NCBI GenBank assembly: GCA_016617855.1
Contig: JAECUM010004320.1
Span: 1 to 64,000, forward strand
Reading direction: 5' to 3'
Origin: Megalonaias nervosa
Taxonomy: Eukaryota > Mollusca > Bivalvia > Unionida > Unionidae
Length of the DNA stretch: 64,000 nt
A program made the position numbers and the translations under genes. Of the stretch, positions 21,513 through 35,782 are shown piece after piece (position 1 is the stretch's first letter; the number at the start of each line of letters is the position of its first letter). The notes below the pieces were generated by a model. The model was not told where the DNA came from. It did no database searches and saw only the letters and a list, made by a program, of their open reading frames with translations.

Positions 21513-23781
21513 CTTTGAAATTCTAGCAGATTAAGGTGCACCTAATTGATGTAAGGTCATTAATAATCAATTAGATAGTTTGAAATCTTTAATAAGAAAG
21601 CAAACTTCTATAAGTACAGGTTTAGTCACCGGAAAGTTGGAGATGACTCCGGATAAGTTACAGATCTAATAAATGTAGATGATAGAAGATATATCACGAC
21701 CGGGGTTTTCAAGGAACATGACTTCTCAATATCGAAAACAAGGACACACATCTTTTGTTCTTTTCGGTTTACAGACCGATTAGGCAGCAGCTACGATAAA
21801 AATGACCTTTCCCTACCTGGAAATGACTATTTGTATTATTATTTCTACTTCCCCCAACTCCAAATAATATCTCTCGGTCCAATAGCAAGCCTACATCAAA
21901 GCCTCAAGTAACATGGAAAGTTTCAGGTCAGTTACCTTGTCGCAACCTTTGCTTTTACCAATGGTGTATCAAATTTTAAAAGAATCAAAGTCCTTACTAT
22001 TTCAAAATGAGCTGATATTTGAGACTGACGACATCTTAAAGAATGTTAAATCATCTCACTCGGAAGTTAACTTGATTTCAGATTGTAGGAAAGAGACTGT
22101 ATGTAAAGCAATAGAAAACAATGTACATAGTTTTGAGGCATCTGCTAAATATGGCAATGAATGTTCATCTCAAAGGTTCTCTTGCTTCTCGAAAGGACAG
22201 AAGATGGTAATTGATATATCTCGGAACATTCCATTATTATCTCGAGGAATTAACTAAGCAAGTCAAAACTCTGGACTTGACCGTAAGGTTCAACTTTAAT
22301 TTTCGTAAAGTTTCATGAACTGTAGGCCTTTCCACATGACTGAATCACTAAATCTTTGATCACATGGTGCTCTCAAAAGGTACAACGTTTGCTCTAGGAA
22401 AACTTAATTTAAACACATTAATTTAAGGTCATAATCTTTGAAGTTATTATCGTGATATTATTTGAAATAAATTAACCGATCAATGAAAAGTCATTATCAT
22501 GAAGTCATTATTTGTAAGCTTTGTCATCCAGACATACATGTCATAACAAACACATATTGCACAAGTTGCGTTACACTTGAAAACCATGATCCGGTATTGA
22601 CGTTAATTAGAATATTATTTTGTTGTCCCATAAAATTCAATTTTCAAAACGAAACTGATAATCAAAACATTTTATTTTAAAAATAGAAATAATAATAAAA
22701 ACATATTGATTTTTCTGGAACTGTATTAAAGGACACAGACAGCTATCAATTACAACTTTATCGAGATGTTTGGGCTTTAACACAGACAGGCACACTTATC
22801 ATAACTGAAGAGGAAGATAAAGATGATTTTCTAAAATGATATTTTTATCCGTATGAAATGAAACGAAATGTTAAATTGAAGGCAATGACTTTAATTGAGG
22901 AAAAAAAAAATACATTTTGAGAAGTGTGTTTCAGGCATATATAGTACAAACGTCAAAGGCAGTTAGGTCTCGGTTGAAGCGCCTGCTAAAGAAAAATGCA
23001 AAACAAAATGCTAAATTTGACTAAAATAAACATAATTTGCTTTTCCTTGCCTTTTTAAAAATAAAATAGCCATTTTATAAAATGTACAAGTTCATAATTT
23101 CCCATGTTAAATAAAGGATATATTTATACCCTTTTTCGCATATTGAAAATACAGTTGACTGGCACCTGGGTCTAATAACACGTGTCTAAAACAGTCAACG
23201 CATGTCTTGCTGCGACTGAGGCACTCGAGTCCCTCCCCCCACCTTTCTTTTCTTGTTCAACGGCCAATTAAGTTGTAGGGAATGCATCATTTTATCTACA
23301 ACGCACTTCAAAGCATAAGTTAACTTATATACATTTGATTGCTCTTTTTGTTATGTCATATAAATTTTTAATATCAAAAGTTGCTTTGCTCTAACAAATT
23401 CAACAGTGACATAAGATTTGAAAATATATTTCTGCATGCATCCATTTCAGCAAAAATCTTGGAACAGCGTGCACCAATTAGGCCTACTCAATCTCATTTA
23501 CACTCCTGTGTTACCATGATCACGATATTCGTTTCCCTCTTATTTGAGATAATGCGAAGAAAATCAGAAAACAAATGTTATTTTGCTTTTAATTAAACAA
23601 GCCTGTCGTAAAACAAAATGCGATACTATTTAATGAATGTATACATAACTGAAATTAAATTAACATTAGTAAATCACGAGCTACAGGCATGGTAAATCAC
23701 ATCTTCAGTCAACAAATGACGACTTCTGACTGCTACATTACAAATTTTGGAAAGCGTGGATTATTAAATCTGGATTTGTTA

Positions 23782-23784
<3 letters not shown>
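21513..23784. other. no gene recognised
   Basis: The longest frame is 114 codons (21913-22257, plus). It has no recognisable motif, and such lengths are expected by chance in a window of this size and composition. Confidence 0.45.

Positions 23785-23831
<47 letters not shown>
23785..23831. repeat. (CA)n microsatellite
   Basis: About 46 bp of pure CA immediately before an LTR fragment. Confidence 0.97.
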
Positions 23832-23835
23832 TATT

Positions 23836-24245
23836 GATTTCAAGTGATTCTTTTCTCTGGAAATACGTAAGTGCTCTGACAATATTCTTGGATAAAGACA
23901 TTTATTGGAAGTTAAACTGAATTCAACACTGGAATAATACTTTCTGTGATTCAAGAAAGGACTGTTGACACAGCAGCACTTCGCTGACCATAACAGACAT
24001 CATCGCCTTCCATTTTGGATTTCATCTGGACTCGAACTCAGTTTCATTCAATACTTTTTATTACTAGGACTTCTATTTTTTTAATTCTTGGATTATTTCT
24101 GGATTTAATTCGTAAAACCGTAAGTTCTTTTTGCTTAATTTTTCACTTTGTATTCTAGGGAAATAAATTATATGCTAAATTTTACAAAGCTTGTTGTCTT
24201 CACACTCTTTTCTGTTGCTTATTTTAAAAGCATAGACTCGTATAA
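23836..24245 (+). repeat. diverged Gmr1-family LTR fragment (R/U5 side)
   Basis: Collinear with 7250-7650: GACATTTATTGGAAGTTAAA, CATCATCGCCTTCCATTTTG, GATTCGAAC-like, GGGAAATAAATTATATGC, ACAAAGCTTGTTG, then ...GACTCGTA. It is closer to the older subfamily of 15149-18064 (both end GACTCGTA). The U3 side is absent. Confidence 0.75.
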
Positions 24246-25053
24246 TATAAAAGATCTGACTCATTCGTTTGGTCTTTAATTTCCTGGTTTGTGGCAGCTA
24301 AGAAATCGACGGACATTTAGACCCCGCTTAAAAAGGTGAATTCGCAATAACACATAAATATTTTATAAGCTTGTATAAGGTTGTACGTTAATGTAATTTA
24401 AAAATTGTGGATTTATTTAGGCATTATTGACATAACTTGTGGCTAAACGATACATAAACGAGGAAAAAATACACCGTAGGTGTTGCTTACGCTTGATGAT
24501 ACTTTTTTAATGATGACATTTGCAAAAATCATTTCACTATTCATCCATGTGTAAACTTTCTCCGTGTCTTTTTTTAAAAACTTTCATGCACAAGTCTCAA
24601 ATAGTTGCAATCACACTATCATATAAAAAAAGGGGATATCATGAATATTTAATCGGTGAAATGGTAATGTTGATTTCTTGACGTTAAGATGCATTCATAA
24701 ATTTTGTCTTACGGAAATTGTCTGTCAATTCTTCTTTTACTTATGCATATTAATTTTATATGAATATCTATAGAAACAAAATATCGTTATGAAATTTAAA
24801 AACTTCAATGAGAATGACTTTGATTAGCTGCAGATTTGTCATTTATTATGTGTCTAATCGGTAGGAAGCTTTAGTATCTCTTTCTTCTATATAAAAACAG
24901 GAAAAAATATATAACTTTATCAAAGTGGGTTACTGCCCATAGAGTCTTTAAAACCGTTCGTTCATCTGCAACATTGGTTGACTGTATCTGAATGCAATTT
25001 TAGTAGGTTCATATATTCTGTTCATTGGCACAGTATTTACTCGCTCATGAGTG
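24246..25053. other. no gene seen
   Basis: AT-rich, with short frames only. Confidence 0.5.
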
Positions 25054-25228
25054 GAGTACTACTGCAAACAAGAAAGTTCCAGATCTCCTTCGCATAATGC
25101 GTCGGTAAATATGGGTCTCTGCCATTTGTTGTGAGTAATCAGTAGAACAAACAACGTAAACCCTTATCTGCTGGAGCGTTATGCTTCGGCAGATCAGGGT
25201 CTGTGTTGTTAGCAGTTGGATTCGACTT
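25054..25228. mobile_element. MITE-like element with GCGCATTATGCG motif, copy 1
   Basis: The left arm has ACTGCAAAC and CGCATAATGCG; the right arm has GCGTTATGC and GCAGTTGGATTCGACTTAA. These match, in inverted order, the terminal parts of the elements at 51443-51679 and 52911-53101. Non-coding despite a 99-codon minus frame. Confidence 0.6.
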
Positions 25229-25732
25229 AAGGCTAGTATATTGATTGTAACAATGGTGATAAGCGATATTTCGTTGAATCCGATATTGTCATAAACTGAG
25301 TTACTGTGTTGTATTGCACCTTTTCTTCCCACGATTCCTAGCAATTTCTTAAACGGTTTATGCTGTTTGCTTGATAAAGGGGTAGGAGGGATCTGAATCT
25401 TTATATCAAGGTCGATTTAGCGAGTCCTGACGGAAAAGGCAAATAATTGCTCTTGATCTGTGCATATATGATCCAGTCCATAAATTCGAATCAGTATGGT
25501 TTGCAGTTCAAGTCTTTTAAATGAGGACACGAAATGAGTCATCTAAAGACAATGAACAATACAAGATACTTTTTAAAAAAATTAAATGATAACAATCTGA
25601 TGCAGCATTAAAAATGCTCAGTTTAACGATTGTTATTTATTTTCCCGTTTTATATACCATACTGAAAACTAATTTGTTTTTAAAGTAGTGAATAAAAAAA
25701 AATATTATATAGTATTACTCTCTTGTCATCAA
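25229..25732. other. no gene seen
   Basis: AT-rich unique-looking sequence. Confidence 0.5.
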
Positions 25733-27960
25733 TTATGATAGGGCTTATGACTGCGATCGCAAAGACTCTGAGATAAAGGTAACATCAATTGTAAGAGGGC
25801 TTGTGATTGCGACCGCAAAGGCTCCGACCTAAAGGAAACATTACCTGTAAGAGGGCATGTGACTGCAATCGCAAAGACAGCGAGATAAAGGTAACATCAC
25901 AAATAAAGGTAACAACACCTATAAGAGGCCTCGTAACTGCGATCGCAAAGACACCGAGAAACAGGTAACATCACCTGTAATAGGGCTCGTTACTGCGATC
26001 GCAAAGACTCCGAGATGAAGGTAACATCACATGTAAGAGGGCCTGTGACTGCGATCGCAAAGACTCCGAGATAAAGGTAACATCACCTGTAAGAGGGCTC
26101 GAGACTGCGATCGCAAAGACTCCGAGATACAGGTAACATCACCTGTAGGAGGGCTCGTGACTGCGATCGCAAAGTCTCCGAGAAAAAGTTAACATCACCT
26201 GTAAGAGAGTTCGTGACTGAGATGGCAAAGACTCCGAGATACAGGTAACATCACATGTAAGAGGGCTTATGACTGCGATCGCAAAGACTCCGAGATACAG
26301 GTAACATCACGTTTAAGAGGGTTTGTGACTGCGATCGCAAAGACTCCGAAAAAAAGGTAATATCACCTGTAAGAGGGCTTGAGACTGCGATCGCAAAGAC
26401 TCCGAGATAAAGGTAACATCACCTGTAAGAGGGCTTGTGACTCCGATTGAAAAGACTCCGAGATAAAGGTAACATCACCTGTAAGAGGGCTTGTGACTGC
26501 GATTGCAAAGACTCCGAGATAAGGGTAACATCACGTTTAAGAGGGCTTGTGACTTCGATTGCAAAGACTCCAACATAAGGGTAACATCACGTTTAAGAGG
26601 GCTTGTGACTGCGATTGCAAGGACTCCGAGATAAAGGTAACATCACGTGTAAGAGCGCTGGTGACTGCGATCGCAAAGACTCCGAGATAAAGGTAACATC
26701 ACAAGTAAAAGGGCGTGTGACTGCGATCGCAAAGACTCCGAGATAAAGGTAACATCATCTGTAAGAGGCCTCGTGACTGCGATCGCAAAGACTCCGAGAC
26801 ACAGTAACATCACGTTTAAGAGGGCTCGTGACTGCGATCGCAAAGACTCCGAGATAAAGGTAACATCACCTATAAGAGGGTCTGTGACTGCGATCGCAAA
26901 GACTCCGAGATAAGGGTAGCATCACGTTTAAGAGGGCTTGTGCCTGCGATGGCAAGGACTCCGAGATAAAGGTAACATCACGTGTAAGAGCGCTTGTGAC
27001 TGCGATCGCAAAGACTCCGAGATAAAGGTAACATCACCTGTAGGAGGGCTTGTGACTGCGATCGCAAAGACTTCGAGATAAAGTTAACATCACCTGTAGG
27101 AGGGCTTGTGACAGCGATCGCAAAGACTCGGAGATAATGGTAACACCACCTGTAAGAGGGCTTGTGACTGCGATCGCAAAGACTCCTAGATAAAGTTAAC
27201 ATCACCTGTAAGAAGCCTCGTGACTGCGATCGCAAAGACTCCGAGATAAAGGTAGCATCACCTGTAAGAGGGCTCGTGATTGAGATCGAAAAGACTCCTA
27301 GATAAAGGTAACATCACCAGTAAGAGGGCTTGTGACTGTGATCGGAAAGACTCCGAGATGAAGGTTACATCACCTGTAACAGGGCTCGTGACTGCGATCG
27401 CAAAGACTCCGAGATGAAGGTAAGATTACCTTTAAGAGGGCTTGTGACTGCGATCGCAAGGACTCCGAGATAAAGGTAACATCACGTGTAAGAAGGCTTG
27501 TGACTGCGATCGCAAGGACTCCGAGATAAAGGTAACATCACGTGTAAGAGGGCTTGTGACTGCGATCGCAAGGACTCCGAGAAAAAGGTAACATCACGTG
27601 TAAGAGGGCTTGTGACTGCGATCGCAAGGACTCCGAGATAAAGGTAACATCACGTGTTAGAGGGCTTGTGACTGCGATCGCAAATACTCTGAGTAAAAGG
27701 TAACATCACCTGTAATAGGGCTGACGACTGCGATAGCAAAGACTTTCCTAGATAACGATAACATCAAGTGTAAAATGGCTTTAACTGCGATAGCAAAGAC
27801 TCTTTTGATATAACGGTATCATCACATGTAAGAGGATTTGTAACTGTGACGGCAAAAACTCTTTGCGTTAACGTAACATCACGTGTACGGTTTGTAACTG
27901 CGATAGCAGACTCTTTGACATAACGGTTACATCACATGTAAGATGGCTATAAGAAAGACT
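25733..27960. repeat. 56-bp satellite array with TGCGATCGCA palindrome
   Basis: About 40 units of GTGACTGCGATCGCAAAGAC, TCCGAGATAAAGGTAACATC and ACCTGTAAGAGGGCTT. The 10-bp palindrome TGCGATCGCA is present in most units even where the rest varies. Units at both edges are most diverged and the centre most uniform, typical of unequal exchange. Because 56 is not a multiple of three, frames through the array rotate and are not genes. Confidence 0.97.
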
Positions 27961-30900
27961 ATATGAGATAATTCTAACATCAACTCTGAGACCTCAAATG
28001 CATATCTCTTTTGAGTCTATGTTAAAATTTTATCAAAATTCTTCGTGTTGCCCCAGTGAATTCATATCGTTCATATAGACATCTAAAGAGAAATGTATAC
28101 GTTTTTTTTACCATAATATACCTCACATTAGAGAAGCCGTAATGGATGAACTTTGCTTTTGCTTCAAGTATTGTAGAGGAGGACGAGAAAATGATCAATA
28201 CAGGATGAATAATAAAAATGCAAGATTACCGGCCACTGAACATATTACTCTTTTTAATGAAGTATTTGTGACAAAATTGTCAGTCTGAACTGAAATTATA
28301 GTGAAGTACTTGCAATACAAATCTGGAATTTCGACTGCGTCCCAGAATTCCTGAGATGTCAGCTTGGCATAGAAAGAGTTATCTGAACATTCCTTGTGAC
28401 ACTTGACTACTTTCTTTGAACCCTAATGGGAACAAGACTGGTAAGGTGACTAAAGGAGCCCAGTCAATCAATTTTGGCTTATGAAGATGTACAGACACAC
28501 ACTTTAAGTTATTTGGGGCTACTCTGAATATACACAAGTATGTCAGTAGAAGGTTGCGGATAATCATCAAGCATCTCAACTTTTTTTTTATCATTTCAGA
28601 TGCTGTAAATTTAGACCGAGTAATAAATCGAAACTCTAAAATGTGACACCCCTAAAGAAGAGAAAAATAAAACAGAATAGAAAGAAAAATTTGCGATAAG
28701 GTAAGAAATACGAAAATGTCTTATATTAAAATCTTAGACATGAGTAGAATTACATTCTTTTCGTAGCCCCCGTACGGCGTTTACTTAAATGAGTAAAAAC
28801 AGTTCTGAGTTATATTGTTTTCATAACGATCGATAAGTGGCTACTCCACGCACAGGTGCACTGTGTTTGCTCAATCCATACACATTCATTGATCGTGTAC
28901 GAAGGAGTTAACTAATATTTACATTACAAGGTGTATATAATGTTATAAAACAGGCTTTCTGGAATGTTCTGGTCTGCCCAAGAAAAATCATTAGCTTCCT
29001 GTGCATGCCATGAAGTATTTTAAATACAAGGGTAAGACAATTCTGAGACATTTTAATATCGGCGATTACTATTTTATAAAAGTAAAGCAATATTTTGGAA
29101 TATTGTCCGTGGACTGTCGCTTGAATTATAAGAAGAATGTAATATGTTAAGATTTGTGATGTTCATTATCAGAAAGATATACTATGTGAATTATAGCTAC
29201 GTTATTTCTTTATTATTTTTGGGGGTGAAAGGGATGATCATAATATAACAAGCAAAAGGGATTTCTTGACCAAGCGATGTCAACCCTGGCGTGAATCCCG
29301 CTAGAAGTCACATGTTTTCCCTGATTATAAAAGACTTCCATACAATTACTGTTGTAAACTGGAAATACCAACGCGTCCAAACTACAATTAATTTTGCTCT
29401 AATTAATACATGACAACAAATCTCACAACATCCCAGTTACCTGTCAGCCTCACAACTGCATGGTTTCTCCTCATTAAATTTCCTTAACATATTGCCAGTA
29501 TTCCACGCCGTGAAGATATACGAGTCATCCACCTAATACAGGGAACTATCTTTACTACGTCACTTCAGGACAGTCAAATCGTGATTTTAAGCCTTATTTC
29601 GCCTGTAACTCTACACCATATTTACCACCATAGCATCAATAAACGGCACCACCAGATGATGGAACAGTCCTTTCTTGTTTATTCCATTGTGCATTGTACC
29701 ACTCCCCAATCATAAATACTACACATGGAGTCATACAATCAATTCAACAATTAGATTTCAATAGCGATTACTGAGTGACAGGGACACTCAGGCGGCTCTG
29801 ATCCGAATTCACTAAAAGTAAACCCTGACATCATCAAATCTCAACAACACTTCACTCCTAGTTTCTGGTTCATCATTCGGTCTGAGGACTATATCCCAGT
29901 ACAGACTTCCCATAATCAAACAAATTGTTGGAACAATCATTAACTAAATTTAAAGAGGTAGTTGACTCATTTAGTAAATCTGTGAATCCATTTACATCAT
30001 GAGAACAATAATAAATATATTTGAAAATGCATCTATCTGAAAACATTATGGTCCAATGTTAGAAGGAAGGCACAACGGAAGAAAGTTGAACCAAGACTGA
30101 CGTATCAAGAAATTGGTGAAATGTTTAACAGTAAATGAGACAACGCAACCCAAATCACATATTATCACCAGAAGAAAAGCTCAGGAGAATACTCAGAATT
30201 TACACATTCTTAACGAGAGACATAATTAATCCAGTTCAAGGATCAAATTGGCGAAGAAAAAAAAAATCAAAATTAAAACAAATAAAAAGGGCTGTGTGGT
30301 ATAATGACATCTCTGAGGCGGTGTGTTATGTAATTTGGGTACATGATAATAAAATTGTATGATGCGTATTGGTCTCTTGTAAGGATTGAATATTTAGCAT
30401 TGTATGTGGATAGTTACCAGATAATGCGTGAAAGATCATAGATGGAATTGTGGGTTAAAAAGACAATTAAAATTACCGTATTAAATTTCAAAAGAAGGAT
30501 TATGGATGTTTCTATTTTGCCTTAGAGTTTACGCTAACTCACAAAAGACAGTACAGGTCATCAAAATATAATCTTCGCTAGATGTAAATATTGGTTTCAT
30601 AGGTGCCAGATTAAAATAGACAACGTTGATGAACTCGAAAATGAATTCAACGTATCTCTAAATGTACAGACAAGCGTTTTCAGATTCACAAAACCACTAA
30701 GAGTGACAAAAGGGACAGATGCAATTACTTGATTTGATTGAAACACATATCATTATAGTACACTGAAAGATATATGAGGGTCTTGTCATCACAGATAAAC
30801 AAACACACAACTAAAAAGTGTTTCTAAAAGTGCTTAGATGATTTTAACACCGAATGAAGATTGAACGACCATCAACGAGTATGCAAGCAAGTATATAACA

Positions 30901-32361
30901 AAAGAGACAAAAGTCCTGAAGAGGATTGTGTTGCGAAATGCAAAAACGAAATTCGTCAGCTAAACGTCCTGCAATTTCTTTGTTGTGAGTTGGAAAGTAT
31001 CATGAAACCAACCTACACTTGCAAACAAGATTCAGATTTATCATGGACAATACAAACATCCAAATATATGTAGTCAGGATTTTGTCTTCACGTTAAATCA
31101 TTACACAAAGACCATGCAAACCCTGTCTTTCCACAGTTTGCAATGTTATATATAGTTATCTAATGAGATACTTTCAGAAATATAACTTTGGTGCTAACGC
31201 TAGATAATGACACAAACAAATTTTGCGTGGGTATCAAAAATGGTGTTATCTGAATTTTTCTAAGACATTCGAAATTTAACTGTATCTTGCTGTTATCATC
31301 GGTGCTATATATAGAAATGTACCCCATATTAGTCGGTTGCTGTTAATTTATGATCTTTCTTTGTGCTGGAGGGATTTATGGATATATAGTAATCATACAT
31401 TGAAGATAACTTGTCCAAAACGAAAGGATAGTTTATGATTTTAGCACCGTATCTAACCAACATATTTTGTATTTATTTCATCGCATTTTTACTTGTTCAG
31501 TATCTCGAACATCCATGGGTAACCTTTCCATTATTATCATCTTTAGGTTTTAAGAAATGCATTCGAAGTTAATAGTTTGCTTGTTTCTTTGAACCTGTAA
31601 TATCATTCATTATTTTATCCGCACAATATTTGGATGACAGACAGCTCGTAGCATTTCTCACATGGATCATTTCAGTCCTTCCCGCATCACGATGAGTTAC
31701 ACCAATTTTGTCCTGTTAGACAAAGCGTTTTGCCTAATTACAATTGAAATGAACGGGCATGATCTTTAGAGAAGCATCTAAAGTGTGAATGCATATAACC
31801 CATGCGTAGCCTTCGAGCTGATGCGCATCTTGGGTACGAGCTGTTTGCGGTGCTCGTTTCGACTGCGGCAAGTCTAGCAAGGACAAAAATAACATTGACT
31901 ATGTCTGTGCATATCTTTCGCACAGGAAACAAAGACACTTGTACAGGGATATGGTTATCTCAAATGATAGACAAAAGATAATAATTATGAGACTAATGAC
32001 GATGATTAAAATAACGACACGACGATCTCAGAATTAGTAGATGAACAGAGGCTCTGGCTGTGACTTTTGCACTGGTAGCCATGACGACAGTGACTCATCG
32101 TCGCTCCAAAACGTTGCGTGATAATAACGAGGACGATGACTCATAACTAGACAGCAGTCGTAAGTTGTGATTATATGTGTGTTAAAGTTTTCCATATAAA
32201 TGCAAAACGGGCAGTTTCCTAGCAAATTATGGAGTTTCTCAGTGATAGATACATGCAAATCTTATGAAGTTTAAAAGACATTACTCTGGCTGGCGCTATC
32301 GGAAATGCGACTCTTTGATTACTAGCCCGATGTTTCATCATCTAAATTATTGCGAACCTCT

Positions 32362-32364
<3 letters not shown>
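27961..32364. other. no gene seen
   Basis: About 4.4 kb, AT-rich, with short frames only (longest about 75 codons, e.g. 30135-30362). No motif recognised on either strand. Confidence 0.5.

Positions 32365-32408
<44 letters not shown>
32365..32408. repeat. (GA)n microsatellite
   Basis: About 44 bp of perfect GA. Confidence 0.96.
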
Positions 32409-32411
<3 letters not shown>

Positions 32412-33258
32412 TAAGACCCTGAATAACTCCAACTCAATATGATAAACCTTAGTGACTCGAAAAGCCGGGTTCTTAACCTATTTGCCCAGGTGCTATGGGC
32501 TTTTGAGTTAACATGATTCTACGTCAAGCACCAAGTGTTACAGAAGTCCAAATTTATCCGCTTTTGGATGCCAGCCTAATAAATTTTGCACTGATGTTGT
32601 CGATCATTTATTATTTTCATCTTACAAAATCATTGGCACGGTTGTAAACATTGGATATCAAGAACACCTGATTTTGAACAATATCAACTAAAACTTAATG
32701 ATGAACATTTACTTGTGCTAACACGTGTGCGATTTGATCTGTTCGTGGCAGATATACATGTATCTGACAAATTGATGTAAGTGAGGGTAAGTTCTTGAAT
32801 TCTTAATTAACTAAATTGATGATGGTTCCATCATTCACCAAAATTCATCAGAAACTTTAACTAAATATGGACATTGTAATCGACTACACAGAGTTCCACA
32901 TTCAAATTACAGAAACAAATATAGTTCCGTTATAAACACTGGGATACTGTAAATGTATTGGATGGAGTATTACCTGCTGGATATGCTAGTTTTATCAATC
33001 CAGTTTTCTTTCTGACTCAATAACTGTTCGTGAAATTACAATAAAAGGTGATCCGATAACTGACCGTAGCTTCGGAATCGTCTAAGAACTGCCAAAAACA
33101 GCCATTACCCGAAAGTGTCACTATTAATTGGATGTCTTTCAAAACTACTGTAAACATCATTTCTACTACAGAATTTAAAACACCAGAATGTTGCAATAGG
33201 AAGAATATATGTTGAGAGATCATTTGATTTAATAAAAAACGTTTGAAACCTAAAGCAA
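32409..33258. other. no gene seen
   Basis: AT-rich, with short frames only. Confidence 0.5.
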
Positions 33259-34826
33259 GTGATGCATCAAAATCTCAAGCCATTAGTATGCATCAAACTC
33301 GCTAGGCATTAGGATGCATCAAACAATAAAGCCATTAGTATGCAGCAATCTTCCAATCCATTACTATGTATCAAACTCTCAAGCCATTAGTATGCATCAA
33401 ACTTTCCAGCCATTAGTATGCATCAAAACTATCAAGGCATTAGTATGTATCAAACTCGCCAGCCATTAGTATGCATCAAAACTCTCAAGGCATTATTATG
33501 CATCAAAACTATCAAGGCATTAGTATGCATCAAACTCGCCAGCCATTAGCATGCATCAAACTCTCAAGGCATTATTATGCATTAAACTTTCCAGTCATTA
33601 GTATGCATCAAACTCTCCAGCCATTGGTATGCATCAAACTCTCCAGCCATTGGTAAGCATCAAAATCTCAAGGCATTAGTATGCATCAAAATCTCAAGGC
33701 ATTAGTATGCATCAAAATCTCAAGGCATTAGTATGCATCAATATTTATAGCCATTAGTATGGATCAAAATCTCAAGCCATTAGTATGCATCAATCTTTCA
33801 AACCATTAGTATGCATCAATATTTATAGCCATTAGTATGGATCAAAATCTCAAGCCATTAGTATGCATCAATCTTTCAAGCCATTGGTATGCATCAAACC
33901 ATCAAGCCATTGGTATGCATCAAGCTCTGAAGCCATTAGTATGCATCAATATTTCAAGCCATTATAGTATGGATCAAACTCTCCAGCCATTAGTATGCAT
34001 CAATCTTTCAAATCATTAGTATGCATCAGTCTTTCAAGCCATTAGTATGCATCAATCTCTCAAGCTACTAGCATGCATCGAACTCTCAAGCCATTATTAT
34101 GCACAAAATCTCAAGTCAATTGTATACATGAATCTTTCAAGCCATTAATATGCATCAAACTCTCAAGCCATTAGTATGCATCAAACTCTCAAACTGTTAG
34201 TATGCATCAATATTTTAAGCCATTAGTATGCATCAAACTCTCAAGCCACTAGTATGCATCAAGTCTCAAGCCATTAGTATGCAACAAAATCTCAAGCCAT
34301 TAGTATGGATCAAACTCTCAAGCTATTAGTATGCATCAATATTTTAAGCTATTAGTATACATCAAACTCTCAAGCCATTAGTATGCATCAAGTCTCAAGC
34401 CATTAGTATGCAACAAAATCTCAAGCCATTAGTATGGATCAAACTCTCAAGCCATTAGTATGCATCAAACTCTCAAGCTGTTAGTATGCATCAATATATT
34501 AAGCCATTAGTATGCATCAAACTCTCAAGCCATTAGTATGCATCAAGTCTCAAGCCATTAGTATGCAACAAAATCTCAAGCCATTAGTATGGATCAAACT
34601 CTCAAGCTATTAGTATGCATCAATATTTTAAGCTACTAGTATACATCAAACTCTCAAGCCATTAGCATGCATCATACTCTCAAGCCATTAGTATGCATCA
34701 AACTCTCAAGCCATTAGTATGCATCAATATTTAAGCCATTAATATGGATCAAAATCTCAAGCTATTAGTATGCATCAATATTCCAAGCCAATAGTATGCA
34801 TCAAACTTTCAAGCCATTAGTATTGA
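33259..34826. repeat. 26-bp minisatellite with higher-order units, about 60 copies
   Basis: The monomer is CATCAAACTCTCAAGCCATT plus AGTATG. In 34240-34700 a block of five to six distinct monomer variants (including the short CATCAAGTCTCAAG form, the GCAACAAAATC form and the GGATCAAAC form) recurs with starts near 34261, 34390 and 34545. Frames such as 33471-33656 are repeat-derived. Confidence 0.96.
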
Positions 34827-34979
34827 ACACTTTTGGGACTTATGCATATTTAGCTAACTGAATTCTAATTTATAATTTCTAAAAGGATGTAAAGCATATG
34901 ACTTAACTATTAAACTCTAGCACAGTGTGCTCCAACATTTTCAAAACCCTCGGGAACATGTACCAGAAATGTAAACCGT

Positions 34980-35039
<60 letters not shown>

Positions 35040-35782
35040 AGTGACTTTTTGTAACAGCGCGGGCCACACAAAAAATTACACGTGTGCCTGTAGTTGGACT
35101 ACGCTGCTCTAGAACATTTGTTCATTTGGTTAGATTACAATGTTATTTGTTTTGCATGCATTTTGCATTCTCTATGGGAAATACTGTTTCCCCCACCCTT
35201 CAGCAAAGTAGTTGTGAAAAGTTAAACAATATAGGTCATATTATGTGTACCGGTACTTCTTCCAAATTCAATATACACTGTAATAATCTTTGTTTCCATA
35301 GGTATGAATACTGACAAATTTTGCATATCAAACAATTATTATAAGAAAGAAGAAATTATTCACCCTTACATATATATATATTCGGGCACGTATATATTAC
35401 TCCAGGATTTACATGAAAATCTCCCTAACACTGGTTACAGTAAATTTAATTGTTTAAACATTATCATAAAAATCAGTAAGTAGATACAAAATTGCAATCA
35501 ATGGTAACAGATGTACCGTTTGTATACTGACGTACACAAGTTAAAACCATATATGAGATGAAAATCAAGTCACTCGATGAAATAATAAAAATGTTTGGGA
35601 GTTAGTTTCATGACTTCGTTACAAGATATACTATGAAAATTAGTTATTAGCTTGACCTGTTATGAAATTAAACAATGAAATGCAGTAATTTTGTTAATGT
35701 CATGTGAGATTAACATTCACAGTGCTGTTATTCTTCATTGTAAAACCATTGCAGTTAAAGGTCCTGTAATGATTCATGTAAG
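34827..35782. other. no gene; contains a microsatellite
   Basis: Unique AT-rich sequence apart from the (CT)n(TA)n tract at 34980-35038. Confidence 0.5.
34980..35038. repeat. (CT)n(TA)n microsatellite
   Basis: About 42 bp of CT followed by about 16 bp of TA. Confidence 0.96.

Noticed and set aside
21209..21541. Cys/Ser/Leu-rich minus frames of 85-110 codons
   Set aside because: Read-through of the ACAGATGCTGTGCAAGG minisatellite in two frames.
21913..22257. 114-codon plus-strand frame
   Set aside because: No recognisable motif or signal, no codon or repeat support, and a length expected by chance in 64 kb of AT-rich sequence searched in six frames.
26643..27235. Minus-strand frames in the 56-bp satellite (RSQSRALL.../LSRSLCDRS repeats)
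   Set aside because: Pure translation of the tandem repeat; the period is not a multiple of three and frames close randomly.
25733..27960. CRISPR-like array
   Set aside because: Units are contiguous with no unique spacers, and the context is eukaryotic; it is a satellite.
30135..30362. 75-codon plus frame, Arg/Lys-rich
   Set aside because: No motif; an A-rich stretch explains the Lys run.
33259..34826. CRISPR-like array
   Set aside because: 26-bp units abut directly without spacers.
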